Assembly: GCA_900467745.1 (NCBI GenBank)
Contig: UBQW01000023.1
Span: 62,001-126,000, forward strand
Direction of reading: 5' to 3'
From: Hyphomicrobiales bacterium
Lineage (GTDB): Bacteria > Pseudomonadota > Alphaproteobacteria > Rhizobiales > Rhizobiaceae
DNA: 64,000 bases
Positions 43,232-50,866 of this stretch are shown piece by piece. The translations under genes and the position numbers were made by a program. Each line of letters begins with the position of its first letter. Position 1 is the first letter of the stretch. The notes below the pieces were generated by a model. The model was not told the DNA's origin, ran no database searches, and saw nothing but the letters and a program-made list of their open reading frames with translations.

Positions 43232-44455
43232 GTGACGACAGGTACAATGACGGCGGAGAAACACTCCGCGGAACAGACGGTTTTCAGCATCATCATGGCA
43301 GTCAGCTTCTGCCATCTCTTGAACGACACGATGCAGTCGCTCATCCCGGCCCTCTATCCGATGATCAAGGACGGATACGGTCTCGACTTCACCCAGATCG
43401 GCCTGCTTGGCCTGGTCTTCCAGGTCACGGCCTCGCTGCTGCAGCCGCTGATCGGCATCTATACCGACAAGCGCCCGCTGCCCTATTCGCTGTCGGCGGG
43501 AATGTTCTTCACCCTGATCGGCCTTGTGCTGCTCGCCTATGCGCATGCCTACTGGGTGCTGCTCGTCGGCGCCGGCGTCGTCGGCTTGGGTTCGGCGGTC
43601 TTCCATCCGGAATCCTCCCGCGTCGCCCGCCTCGCATCGGGCGGACGCCACGGTCTGGCGCAGTCGCTGTTCCAGGTGGGCGGTAATTTCGGCTCGGCCA
43701 TCGGCCCGCTGGCCGCCGCCTTCATCGTGCTGCCGCGCGGACAGACCAGCGTCGCATGGTTCTCGGTTGCCGCACTGACGGGCATGATCATCCTGTGGCG
43801 CGTCGGCGTCTGGTATTCCAACCACCGCCGCACCAATGCCGGCCGCAAGGCCGCGGTGCCTGCCGTCGTGCTGCCGCGCGCCAAGGTGATCATGTCGATC
43901 GCGGTCCTCGCCATGCTGGTCTTCTCGAAGTACGTCTACATGACCAGCCTGTCGAGCTACTACACCTTCTACATGATCGAACGCTTCCAGGTGTCGGTGC
44001 AAGAAGCGCAGATCCTGCTCTTCGTATTCCTGGGCGCGGTCGCCATCGGCACCGTCGCCGGCGGCCCGATCGTCGACTGGTTCGGAACGAAGTTCACCAT
44101 CTGGTTCTCGATCCTCGGCGCCCTGCCCTTCACGCTGGCGCTACCCTATGCGGGCTACACCTGGACGATCGTGCTGACCTTCGTAATCGGCATTATCCTG
44201 GCGTCGGCCTTCTCAGCCATCGTCGTCTTCGCGCAGGAGCTGGTGCCCGGACGCGTCGGCATGATCGCCGGCCTGTTCTTCGGCTTCGCTTTCGGCATCG
44301 GCGGCATCGGCGCGGCAGCCCTTGGCATGGTGGCGGACCGCATGGGCATCGTCTTCGTCTACAACATCTGCTCATACCTGCCGCTGCTCGGCCTGCTCAC
44401 CGTCTTCCTGCCGGACCTCGGCAAAGGCAGGCGCCACGCACCATCAGCGAAATAG
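43232..44455 (+). CDS. fsr: MFS exporter of the fosmidomycin-resistance (Fsr) type
   Basis: This 407-residue protein has 12 spans and the Fsr hallmarks: SFCHLLNDTMQSLIPALYPM at the start, LTFDFTQIGLL-like segment, GLGSAVFHPESSRVARLASGGRHGLAQSLFQVGGN in the centre and FFGFAFGIGGIGAAALGMVADRMG near the end. It probably exports fosmidomycin-like or other toxic compounds. The GTG start follows GGAGG. A strong terminator closes the gene; the divergent AraC regulator is 97 bases away. Confidence 0.9.
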   Translation: MTTGTMTAEKHSAEQTVFSIIMAVSFCHLLNDTMQSLIPALYPMIKDGYGLDFTQIGLLGLVFQVTASLLQPLIGIYTDKRPLPYSLSAGMFFTLIGLVLLAYAHAYWVLLVGAGVVGLGSAVFHPESSRVARLASGGRHGLAQSLFQVGGNFGSAIGPLAAAFIVLPRGQTSVAWFSVAALTGMIILWRVGVWYSNHRRTNAGRKAAVPAVVLPRAKVIMSIAVLAMLVFSKYVYMTSLSSYYTFYMIERFQVSVQEAQILLFVFLGAVAIGTVAGGPIVDWFGTKFTIWFSILGALPFTLALPYAGYTWTIVLTFVIGIILASAFSAIVVFAQELVPGRVGMIAGLFFGFAFGIGGIGAAALGMVADRMGIVFVYNICSYLPLLGLLTVFLPDLGKGRRHAPSAK

Positions 44456-44486
44456 CCGCGCAAAGCCGTAGCACCATCAGAACCAC

Positions 44487-44516
44487 AAAAGGCCGAAGCA
44501 CCCGCTTCGGCCTTTT
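44487..44516 (+). terminator. Rho-independent terminator after fsr
   Basis: AAAAGGCCGAAGC (44487-44499) and GCTTCGGCCTTTT (44504-44516) form a 13-bp stem with loop ACCC and a built-in U-run. It can work in both directions. Confidence 0.9.
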
Positions 44517-44780
44517 CCATTTGAACATCACGCAAAGCTCTGAGCGGGCCCGAATTCCGGGCAATAAAAAAGGCCGGGGCGAAACCGCACCGACCTTCCT
44601 ATTCGCATCTCACACCAGTGCCAGTACATCCGTGGTCAAAAGCATAAAAGCGATACCGGCAACTGCGAGCGTTCGCTGTGTGGAACACTGACCAGCAATG
44701 CCGATGCGCTTGATATGGTAGGTCAATGTGGCGAATTCAAGTCCGAGGGGGAATTTAGCACGCACGAACCGACATCGATG
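44517..44780. other. Intergenic stretch with a possible 51-codon frame on the minus strand
   Basis: A minus-strand frame from GTG 44765 to a stop at 44610-44612 reads LTYHIKRIGIAGQ and then a hydrophobic TLAVAGIAFMLLTTDVLALV. It has no clear ribosome site, so it is only a possibility. Nothing else was recognised. Confidence 0.25.
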
Positions 44781-45560
44781 TTAGGCAGCCTTGTCCTTGC
44801 GCATGGAGGGCGCCAGGCTTTTTTCAATCGTCGCGATCCTTTCGCGACGACGTTCGAGCTTTTTGTTGCGGCGGCATGTTTTGCCCGCTGTAGCCTGTCG
44901 GCTTGCCTGAAGCTGCTCGATGTAGACGGTCTCGCCTTTCGGGTTCGAAAGCCGGTCGAATATCCAGCAGAAGGACGCGGAGAGTTCCTTGACCTTGTAG
45001 AGCGGCGTACGCAAGGTCTGATCCTGATCAAGAATTTCCTGAAGCACGACCTGATCCCAGATATCTGGATTGCTGTCGCAGCGCTCTTTCCACACTTCCA
45101 GAAGCCGGAGCGTCGCTGGCGTATCGTTTAGCAGAATGGTCGCGGAAATCAGCCGGTCTCCCTCGCGATAAACTGCAACATCGCAGTCATATCCGGCCAG
45201 CACCGGCCACGGGTCACGATGGAACACCGCATCGACGTCGACGTAGAGCAGCGGGCCACGAAATTTCCTGCGCGCCTCCAGGAGAAATGTCGGCTTGAGC
45301 GCCGCATTGCGCACCCACGTGCCGGCACTCTCGATCGCCGTTGTATGGACCGTCAGCCCAAGACGCTCAGCAGACGCCACCATGCGCGCTGCCTCGTTCG
45401 CATAAAACGAATCCGCCGTGTGAAAGGCGACGATGTCGCCCTTGAAGCCGCGGGATAAGACGATCTCCGAATCCGTCGGGAAAGATACGACGTGATCGCG
45501 GTACTTGGCTTTCGACTTGCTGAAGAGGTCAAGGAACCGGTAAAATAGGTTCGTGGTCAT
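44781..45560 (-). CDS. Glycosyltransferase-like protein with DxD motif
   Basis: This 259-residue protein resembles nucleotide-diphospho-sugar transferases: IVAFHTADSFYANEAARMV, RGPLLYVDVDAVFHRDP with the DVD metal/sugar-nucleotide site, a CDVAVYREGDRLISATILLND segment and a WDQVVLQEIL motif. The C-terminus is highly basic. No membrane span is seen. Substrate is unknown; a role in surface polysaccharide or protein glycosylation is possible. ATG 45560 has CAGGA upstream. It stands between the fsr terminator and tRNA-Arg. Confidence 0.65.
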   Translation of the reverse strand: MTTNLFYRFLDLFSKSKAKYRDHVVSFPTDSEIVLSRGFKGDIVAFHTADSFYANEAARMVASAERLGLTVHTTAIESAGTWVRNAALKPTFLLEARRKFRGPLLYVDVDAVFHRDPWPVLAGYDCDVAVYREGDRLISATILLNDTPATLRLLEVWKERCDSNPDIWDQVVLQEILDQDQTLRTPLYKVKELSASFCWIFDRLSNPKGETVYIEQLQASRQATAGKTCRRNKKLERRRERIATIEKSLAPSMRKDKAA

Positions 45561-45593
45561 ACTCAATCCTGGCTGTCCACGTTGGACAGAAAA

Positions 45594-45670
<77 letters not shown>

Positions 45671-45732
45671 ACACTGCCGATGCGCATGCGCGCATCGAAG
45701 GCATGGGCTCTGAAAGCGATCGGTACGTCCGA

Positions 45733-46038
45733 TCAGTGCGTCCAGGGCTGCGTGCGCGTATAGCGGAAATTATCCGGATATGCCACCGTCTGACGCTGCG
45801 GATCTTTCGGCGCGATCACCCGGTATTCGATGCCGTTGCGCTGCGCGTAGGCTTCGGCCAGTTCCTGCGTCTCGAAATTCAGCTTCACCTGCTGGCGCAT
45901 GTCCGACGACGAGGTGTAGCCCATGATCGGGTCGATCGTGCGCGGCGCTTCCTGATCGAACTCCAGCACCCAGAGATGAGTCTTTGCCTTGCCGGATTGC
46001 ATGGCGGTCTTTGCTGGACGATAGATCTTGGCAGACAT
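45733..46038 (-). CDS. NDUFS4-like accessory subunit of respiratory complex I (ETC complex I subunit)
   Basis: This 101-residue protein has the family pattern MSAKIYRPAKTAMQSG, WVLEFDQEAPRTIDPIMGYTSSSDMRQQVKL and NFRYTRTQPWTH, the alphaproteobacterial homologue of the 18-kDa NDUFS4 subunit of mitochondrial complex I. It binds at the peripheral arm. GGAGG before ATG 46038 fixes the start. It is encoded away from the nuo operon, as usual in rhizobia, between tRNA-Arg and eptA. Confidence 0.9.
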   Translation of the reverse strand: MSAKIYRPAKTAMQSGKAKTHLWVLEFDQEAPRTIDPIMGYTSSSDMRQQVKLNFETQELAEAYAQRNGIEYRVIAPKDPQRQTVAYPDNFRYTRTQPWTH

Positions 46039-46190
46039 GGCTGCACGCCTCCGAATTATGGCTTTCGCAATCAATGGACTGCCCCCTTGCGGGGCATCTT
46101 CATCTACGATCGCACAGATAGATGAATTTTGCTTAGCGGCGAATCCCTTCCTTTTCAAGCGAAAAGCCATGGAAGCCGCGCGCCGGTGGC

Positions 46191-47861
46191 CTACCCCTTG
46201 AACGAGGCCTGCACCGCCTTGTCCGGCGCCTTCCGGCAAGCGGAAAACAGGTCGAGCTTCGCGTCGTAGACGCTGGTTTCGACATCCATCAGCCCAAGAA
46301 CGCTGTGGAAGAAATTGTCGTGCGACACCGGATTGGCGGCGCTGGCCGCAAGACAGGCCGTATCGATGCCGGATGCAGCGCTGAAATCAGGCGACAGCCA
46401 GACGATGATCGGCGCCCGCGTCTGCTCCGCCGGCGCAATGATATAGGGCGCGCCGTGAAGATAGAGCCCGTTTTCGCCCAGCGATTCGCCATGGTCGGAG
46501 ACATAGAGCATCGACGCCGAAATCGTGTCCTGGTGCTTCTTCAGATTGTCGATGACCTTGGCCACCACATGATCGGTAAAGAGGATCGTGTTGTCGTAGG
46601 CATTGACGACCTCCTCGGGCTTGCAGGCGCCGAATTCGGGCGTGCGGCAATCCGGCGTGAAGCGGCGGAAATCGTCGGGGTAGCGCCTGTAATAGGCCGG
46701 CCCATGGCTTCCGAGCTGATGCAGCACGAGAACGCTGTCGCCTTTCACATTCGATAGCCAGTCGCCGAGCTTGTCGAGCAGCACCGTGTCGAGGCATTCG
46801 CCATCCGTGCAGAAGCGCGGATCGGCGGCATCGGGCAGGAAGCGATAGGGAATGCGGTTGGCGACACCATAGCTGCCGGTATCGTTGTCCCACCATTCCA
46901 CGTCGACCTTGGCGTGGCCGAGAATATCCGTGAGATTGTCGGTCTCAAGCCCCTTGCGATGCGTGTAGTCCTGCCGCGGATAGACCGAATACATGCAGGG
47001 CAAGGACACCGCCGTGGAGGTGCCGCAGCTCGTCGCGTTCTTGAAATAGATGACGCCGCGCGCCTTCATCTCGGGATTGGTCTCGCGCGGATAGCCGCCG
47101 AGCGAGAAATTCTGCGCCCTGCCCGTCTCTCCGGCCACGATGATCGTCACCCGGGGCTTACCATTGGCGCTCGCCGTGCGCTGATGCGCATCCGTGCCGA
47201 GCGGCCGGCGCACGATATAGCGGTCATCCTCCGAGGCGAAGGCGAAGCGCGCGGCACTTCCGATCGGAACAAAGGGGTTGAGCGTCAGCATCAGGTCCTT
47301 GTGGAGACGCCCGACCGAGGCATAGGTCTGCGAGAATCCGAGCCCGGCCGCAATGGTGATACCAAGGCACGGCACGATGACGGCCATGTTCCAGACGAAC
47401 TTCTTCAGGAACGGCTTGTGAACGACCCTGACCCAGATGATGAACAGCGACGGCAACACGCCGGCGAACAGGATGTGGAGCAGGAAGGACGGCGTGATCA
47501 GATGCGCCGATTCCGCCTGCGTCGTCACCGCTGCATTGCGGATCATCTCCTTGTCGATGATCACACCGAACTGGTCCGTGAACCACGACGACACCACCGC
47601 CACCATCAGAAAGAAGATCAGCGCCGGCTTGGTCAGGTATTTCACGGAGAAAGTCGTCAGCGCGGCAATGGTAAGCGTCGAAATGCCGATCACGAAGGCG
47701 GCGAAGGCAACCGGGGCCGAGGAGAGATAGTCGAAAGCGCGGGTCCAGAAGGTGTGGTTGGCCACCACGAGAATATAAATCGCCGTCAGCACCGATAGCG
47801 TCACGCTCCCGATCCTCAGTCGAAAGCTCTCGCTGGGCTCCGCTAAAACCGTGTCTTCCAA
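46191..47861 (-). CDS. eptA: Lipid A phosphoethanolamine transferase (EptA type)
   Basis: This protein of about 556 residues has five N-terminal spans (DUF1705) and a periplasmic sulfatase-fold domain. The catalytic Thr lies in KNATSCGTSTAVSLPCMYS, and metal ligands are in IIVAGETGRAQN and LYVSDHGESLGENG. It transfers phosphoethanolamine from phosphatidylethanolamine to lipid A, lowering surface charge and raising resistance to cationic peptides. TTG 47861 is preferred because AGGATGGG lies upstream and the first span follows; the frame is open to 47927. Confidence 0.9.
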   Translation of the reverse strand: MEDTVLAEPSESFRLRIGSVTLSVLTAIYILVVANHTFWTRAFDYLSSAPVAFAAFVIGISTLTIAALTTFSVKYLTKPALIFFLMVAVVSSWFTDQFGVIIDKEMIRNAAVTTQAESAHLITPSFLLHILFAGVLPSLFIIWVRVVHKPFLKKFVWNMAVIVPCLGITIAAGLGFSQTYASVGRLHKDLMLTLNPFVPIGSAARFAFASEDDRYIVRRPLGTDAHQRTASANGKPRVTIIVAGETGRAQNFSLGGYPRETNPEMKARGVIYFKNATSCGTSTAVSLPCMYSVYPRQDYTHRKGLETDNLTDILGHAKVDVEWWDNDTGSYGVANRIPYRFLPDAADPRFCTDGECLDTVLLDKLGDWLSNVKGDSVLVLHQLGSHGPAYYRRYPDDFRRFTPDCRTPEFGACKPEEVVNAYDNTILFTDHVVAKVIDNLKKHQDTISASMLYVSDHGESLGENGLYLHGAPYIIAPAEQTRAPIIVWLSPDFSAASGIDTACLAASAANPVSHDNFFHSVLGLMDVETSVYDAKLDLFSACRKAPDKAVQASFKG

Positions 47862-48036
47862 GTCTACCCATCCTGAAACCGCATGCCCGGCAAAGATGCC
47901 GGGCGACCAAGCCGCGGGGGATGGCATTCGATACTGACATCAACCTGAATGAGGGAGAGAGAGCCGATCCTTGTGAAAAGACCATTTTAGTTATTGCAGC
48001 GCATGATCGAACCGTGTATTGCGCTCCTCGTTGGCA

Positions 48037-48113
<77 letters not shown>

Positions 48114-48200
48114 TCATCACCACGCTGAAATAGCTGGTAAATCTCCATGAAAATTCGATCGAAACAACAAGGCAAACGCCTTGTGCGACCGGCCGCGTCG

Positions 48201-48380
48201 CTACCGGCGTCTCGGTCGCTCATCGTGAGAGCCGTCGGCCCTGGCCGCGAGATGGACGAACACGAAGTCCCGGTGATGCGGCAGATCGAGCGCTTGCGCG
48301 AGGTTCATGATCCCCAGCGGAATCCGCCGCCCATCCCTCTGAATTGATACCTCGACCAGCGGCTTACAGTCGTTCGCCAT
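48201..48380 (-). CDS. Small conserved-type protein, 59 residues
   Basis: It reads CKPLVEVSIQRDGRRIPLGIMNLAQALDLPHHRDFVFVHLAAR, a strand-helix-strand mini-fold. AGGAGG upstream of ATG 48380 is near ideal. Not assigned to a family. It starts 14 bases after the stop of the 48394-48600 gene, so both are likely translated from one transcript, together upstream or independent of dps. Confidence 0.6.
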   Translation of the reverse strand: MANDCKPLVEVSIQRDGRRIPLGIMNLAQALDLPHHRDFVFVHLAARADGSHDERPRRR

Positions 48381-48393
48381 CACCGTTTCCTCC

Positions 48394-48600
48394 TCATGTC
48401 TGCCCACCGCAATCCTCACGCAGCCCATTGAGCGCACTGGATAAAAACGCCGGCAGCGTGAACTGCCAGTAGAGACGTTCCCAGAGCGACGCATCCGGAT
48501 CCGCATCGAGCAGCGCTTCCAGCGGCATCGAGGGAAATGGCCGTATCTGCCCAGATATAGGCTGGCTTGCCGCGACGTCGCGAAATGCCTGGGTGGTCAT
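48394..48600 (-). CDS. Small protein, 68 residues
   Basis: It has an N-terminal polar part, PFPSMPLEALLDADPD, and an aromatic helix WERLYWQFTLPAFLSSALNG that could bind membrane or a partner. AAAGGGGA upstream of ATG 48600. Not recognised. Forms a pair with the gene at 48201-48380. Confidence 0.5.
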   Translation of the reverse strand: MTTQAFRDVAASQPISGQIRPFPSMPLEALLDADPDASLWERLYWQFTLPAFLSSALNGLREDCGGQT

Positions 48601-48731
48601 GGCGCATCCCCTTTCGTTTTATAAACGCAGCCTAGGACGGGGCCGGCGATCTCGAAATCCTATTGGGGTGTAGCTGCAACCATACCAAGGTATGTGGCAT
48701 GTCCGCCCCGACAGCTCCGGCGCCACGAATC

Positions 48732-48768
48732 AAAAAACCATCCCCGACCGGCAATGCCGAGGATGGTT
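48732..48768 (-). terminator. Rho-independent terminator after dps
   Basis: On the minus strand AACCATCC (fwd 48768-48761) pairs with GGATGGTT (fwd 48743-48736) and is followed by further T residues to 48732. It lies 23 bases past the dps stop. Confidence 0.85.
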
Positions 48769-48790
48769 GGCGTCGGATAATCGCTTCGGC

Positions 48791-49309
48791 TTACGCGCCG
48801 CGGCGTGTGCTCTCGAACAGGAACCAGGCGCGGCGCTCGCCTTCATCGATCCAGTTTTCCAGAAGGCTCGTCGTTGCGACATCGTTATGCTCGGATGTCA
48901 GCTCGTGCAGCTGGCGCATCAGGCCCACGAGCTGCTTGTTGTCGTCGCGCAGCTCGGCAAGCATATCTTCCGGCGTCACGTAATCCGCATCATTGTCGAG
49001 CAGCCGCTGCAGGCGCCCGATGTGGCCGATGGAGCGCAGTGTCGTGCCGCCGATCTTGCGGGCGCGTTCGGCGATGTCGTCGGTCATCGCGAAGATCTGC
49101 TCGCCCTGCTCGTCCAGCATCAGGTGATAATCGCGAAAATGCGGGCCGGACATGTGCCAGTGGAAATTCTTCGTCTTCATATAAAGCACGAACACATCGG
49201 CAAGCAGCGCCGTCAGCGCCGCCGCGATATCGGTCGTGGCGTTCGAGGAGAGATCGGTCGGGGTGGCGAGCGCTGCACGCTGGATCTCGGATGCGGGTTG
49301 ATATGTCAT
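48791..49309 (-). CDS. dps: Dps-family ferritin-like DNA-protection protein
   Basis: This 172-residue protein has the Dps ferroxidase signature NFHWHMSGPHFRDYHLMLDEQGEQI (split between two neighbouring subunits) and a C-terminal ATTSLLENWIDEGERRAWFL. Twelve subunits form a cage that oxidises and stores iron with hydrogen peroxide and so protects DNA. A minus-strand terminator follows. The 53-residue gene 39 bases upstream may share its promoter. Confidence 0.95.
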   Translation of the reverse strand: MTYQPASEIQRAALATPTDLSSNATTDIAAALTALLADVFVLYMKTKNFHWHMSGPHFRDYHLMLDEQGEQIFAMTDDIAERARKIGGTTLRSIGHIGRLQRLLDNDADYVTPEDMLAELRDDNKQLVGLMRQLHELTSEHNDVATTSLLENWIDEGERRAWFLFESTRRGA

Positions 49310-49348
49310 GGTCGGTGTCTCCTGATGATGGGTGTGAACGGGGTGGGA

Positions 49349-49510
49349 TCAGTGGATGGTCGAGGCTATCAGCGAGATCGGCAGGCGCGTCTCGTCGTGA
49401 TCGACGGTGATCGCGATCCGCCGCGGCCGCTTCTCGTCGGGCAGCTGCGCCGGCGGGCTGGTTCCAGGTTGTTTGGCAGCTAGGGAGAATGGCTTCTTGA
49501 ACGACGACAT
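49349..49510 (-). CDS. Small protein, 53 residues, upstream of dps
   Basis: A clean frame with GGAG 8 bases before ATG 49510. It reads MSSFKKPFSLAAKQPG, a Pro-rich middle, then a basic/strand end RRIAITVDHDETRLPISLIA. The amphipathic C-terminal strand pattern and its fixed place before dps suggest a real gene, too short for usual cut-offs. Family not recognised. Its promoter region is shared back to back with the small-RNA candidate at 49616-49780. Confidence 0.55.
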   Translation of the reverse strand: MSSFKKPFSLAAKQPGTSPPAQLPDEKRPRRIAITVDHDETRLPISLIASTIH

Positions 49511-49596
49511 GGGATCGGCTCCAGTCCGGTGAATGTGGCTGAAGCTTAGGCGGCCTTCTTCGGTCGGCCTATTCTATGGTCGTCTAGTCGGACCAA

Positions 49597-49608
49597 ACCT
49601 AAGTATAG
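49597..49608 (+). promoter_or_regulatory. ACCTAAGTATAG element before the small-RNA candidate
   Basis: ACCTAAGTATAG matches the ACCTATGTATAG before the sensor-kinase gene at 50798-50809 in 11 of 12 bases. TATAGT (49604-49609) can serve as a -10 box for a start near 49616. Confidence 0.45.
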
Positions 49609-49615
49609 TTATGGA

Positions 49616-49780
49616 GCGGATGGGAACGGGCTAGTTTCTTCTCATGCCTCACGTCCCCTCCGTGAGGCGGTAGCGCCAGACGCTACCTGTCTTCGATCCC
49701 GCCCCCGCATCGAAGACGCGGATCGCTCCCCCTCGATCCGCCAGAGACCGCCCCCTACCCCGGGGCGGTCTTTCCTTTTT
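49616..49780 (+). ncRNA. Candidate small RNA: five consecutive hairpins with C-rich loops
   Basis: Stems are 49646-49668 (GCCTCACG/CGTGAGGC, loop TCCCCTC), 49669-49687 (GGTAGCG/CGCTACC), 49689-49717 (GTCTTCGAT/ATCGAAGAC, loop CCCGCCCCCGC), 49718-49741 (GCGGATCG/CGATCCGC, loop CTCCCCCT) and 49745-49771 (AGACCGCCCC/GGGGCGGTCT), the last followed by TTCCTTTTT, so it is a plus-strand terminator. C-rich loops resemble anti-Shine-Dalgarno loops of alphaproteobacterial regulators such as the CcsR and alpha-r14 families. It contains no convincing open frame. The 5' end is estimated from a possible -10 box and is uncertain. Confidence 0.65.
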
Positions 49781-49783
49781 GGG

Positions 49784-50611
49784 TTAGGCTTGGAAAATCA
49801 CCCGGTGCGGATGCGTGAAGATCTCGAAATCCTCTCCGCGCGCAACGGCGATCATGGTGATCCCGGCCTCCTCGGCGGTGCGAATGGCATAGGCCGTCGG
49901 CGCCGAAATCGCGATCAGGATCGGGCTGCCGAGAAACCCGGCTTTCTGGATCATTTCGATCGAAAGCCGGCTGGTCACGACAACCGCGCCGCTGCGGCCG
50001 GAAACGCCCGAGGCGACGACGGCACCGCAGAGCTTGTCGAGTGCGTTGTGCCGACCGACATCCTCGCGCACTGCCAGAAGCCCGCTCCCCGGCACGAAAA
50101 ACCCGGCGCCATGCACTGCGCGGGTCTTGTGGTTGAGCTGCTGGTGATCGCCAAGGCTCGCCACCGCGCGTGCGATATCATCAGGCGTCATCGTCAGATC
50201 GGAGGACAGCACCGGCCGAACCGTGCGCACGGCCTGCTCCAGCGATTCGATACCGCAAAGACCGCAACCCACCGGCCCCATCATGTGCCGCCGGCGCGCG
50301 CGCAGCTTCTCCTCGACGTCGTCCACAAGCGCGATCTGCACGTCGATGCCAACCTTGTCCTGAACGATCTCGATCGCCTCGATCTGCTTGACCGTATCGA
50401 TCAGCCCCTCGGTGAGGCTGAAGCCGACGGCGAAATCGACGAGATCATCCGGCGTCGCCATCATCACCGCATGCGAACTGCCGCCATAGGAAAAGGCGAT
50501 CGCCACTTCCTCGGGAACGCTGCGCGTCGCAGGCGCTGCCACCCCGCCCCGAAAGGCGATTGTCTGCACCGCTTCATGGCTCGTTCGGCTATCGACGAAA
50601 CTGATATTCAC
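49784..50611 (-). CDS. fdhD: FdhD sulfur carrier for formate dehydrogenase
   Basis: This 275-residue protein has the FdhD core: PEEVAIAFSYGGSSHAVMMATPDDLVDFAVGFSLTEG, the sulfur-carrier motif GPVGCGLCGIESLEQA (CxxC), and GLLAVREDVGRHNALDKLCG. It moves sulfur from a cysteine desulfurase to the molybdenum cofactor of formate dehydrogenase. GTG 50611 follows AGGGAAGAG. No formate dehydrogenase genes are in view. Divergent from the sensor kinase gene. Confidence 0.93.
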   Translation of the reverse strand: MNISFVDSRTSHEAVQTIAFRGGVAAPATRSVPEEVAIAFSYGGSSHAVMMATPDDLVDFAVGFSLTEGLIDTVKQIEAIEIVQDKVGIDVQIALVDDVEEKLRARRRHMMGPVGCGLCGIESLEQAVRTVRPVLSSDLTMTPDDIARAVASLGDHQQLNHKTRAVHGAGFFVPGSGLLAVREDVGRHNALDKLCGAVVASGVSGRSGAVVVTSRLSIEMIQKAGFLGSPILIAISAPTAYAIRTAEEAGITMIAVARGEDFEIFTHPHRVIFQA

Positions 50612-50797
50612 TCTGCTCTTCCCTGAACAACGCGGCTTGGCCGGATAGTGGACCGTTCGACAAGCACTATAGGCCCGGACCGCCCGGTCTGTCCTCGTCA
50701 AAGAACATCCGCCTCTGGTCCACACCACTCCGGCTCCAGCCGCAAATACGGTCAATCACTTGAAACAGAAGGCAAAACCACCTTTTGCGTAAACGAC

Positions 50798-50811
50798 ACC
50801 TATGTATAGGT
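50798..50811. promoter_or_regulatory. ACCTAT-GT-ATAGGT palindrome before the sensor-kinase gene
   Basis: A perfect palindrome with 6-base arms in the fdhD/kinase divergent region, 55 bases before ATG 50867. TATAGG inside it could be a -10 box. A near-identical element lies at 49597-49608. Confidence 0.5.
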
Positions 50812-50866
50812 TAGAATGACGGCCGCGATCACTATCATGCGCGCCAAGGTAGATGGGGATCATATC

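Noticed and set aside
44565..44600. A second terminator-like GGCCGGGG / ACCGACCTT sequence after fsr
   Set aside because: The arms do not pair well and there is no U-run; the stronger stem at 44487-44516 suffices.
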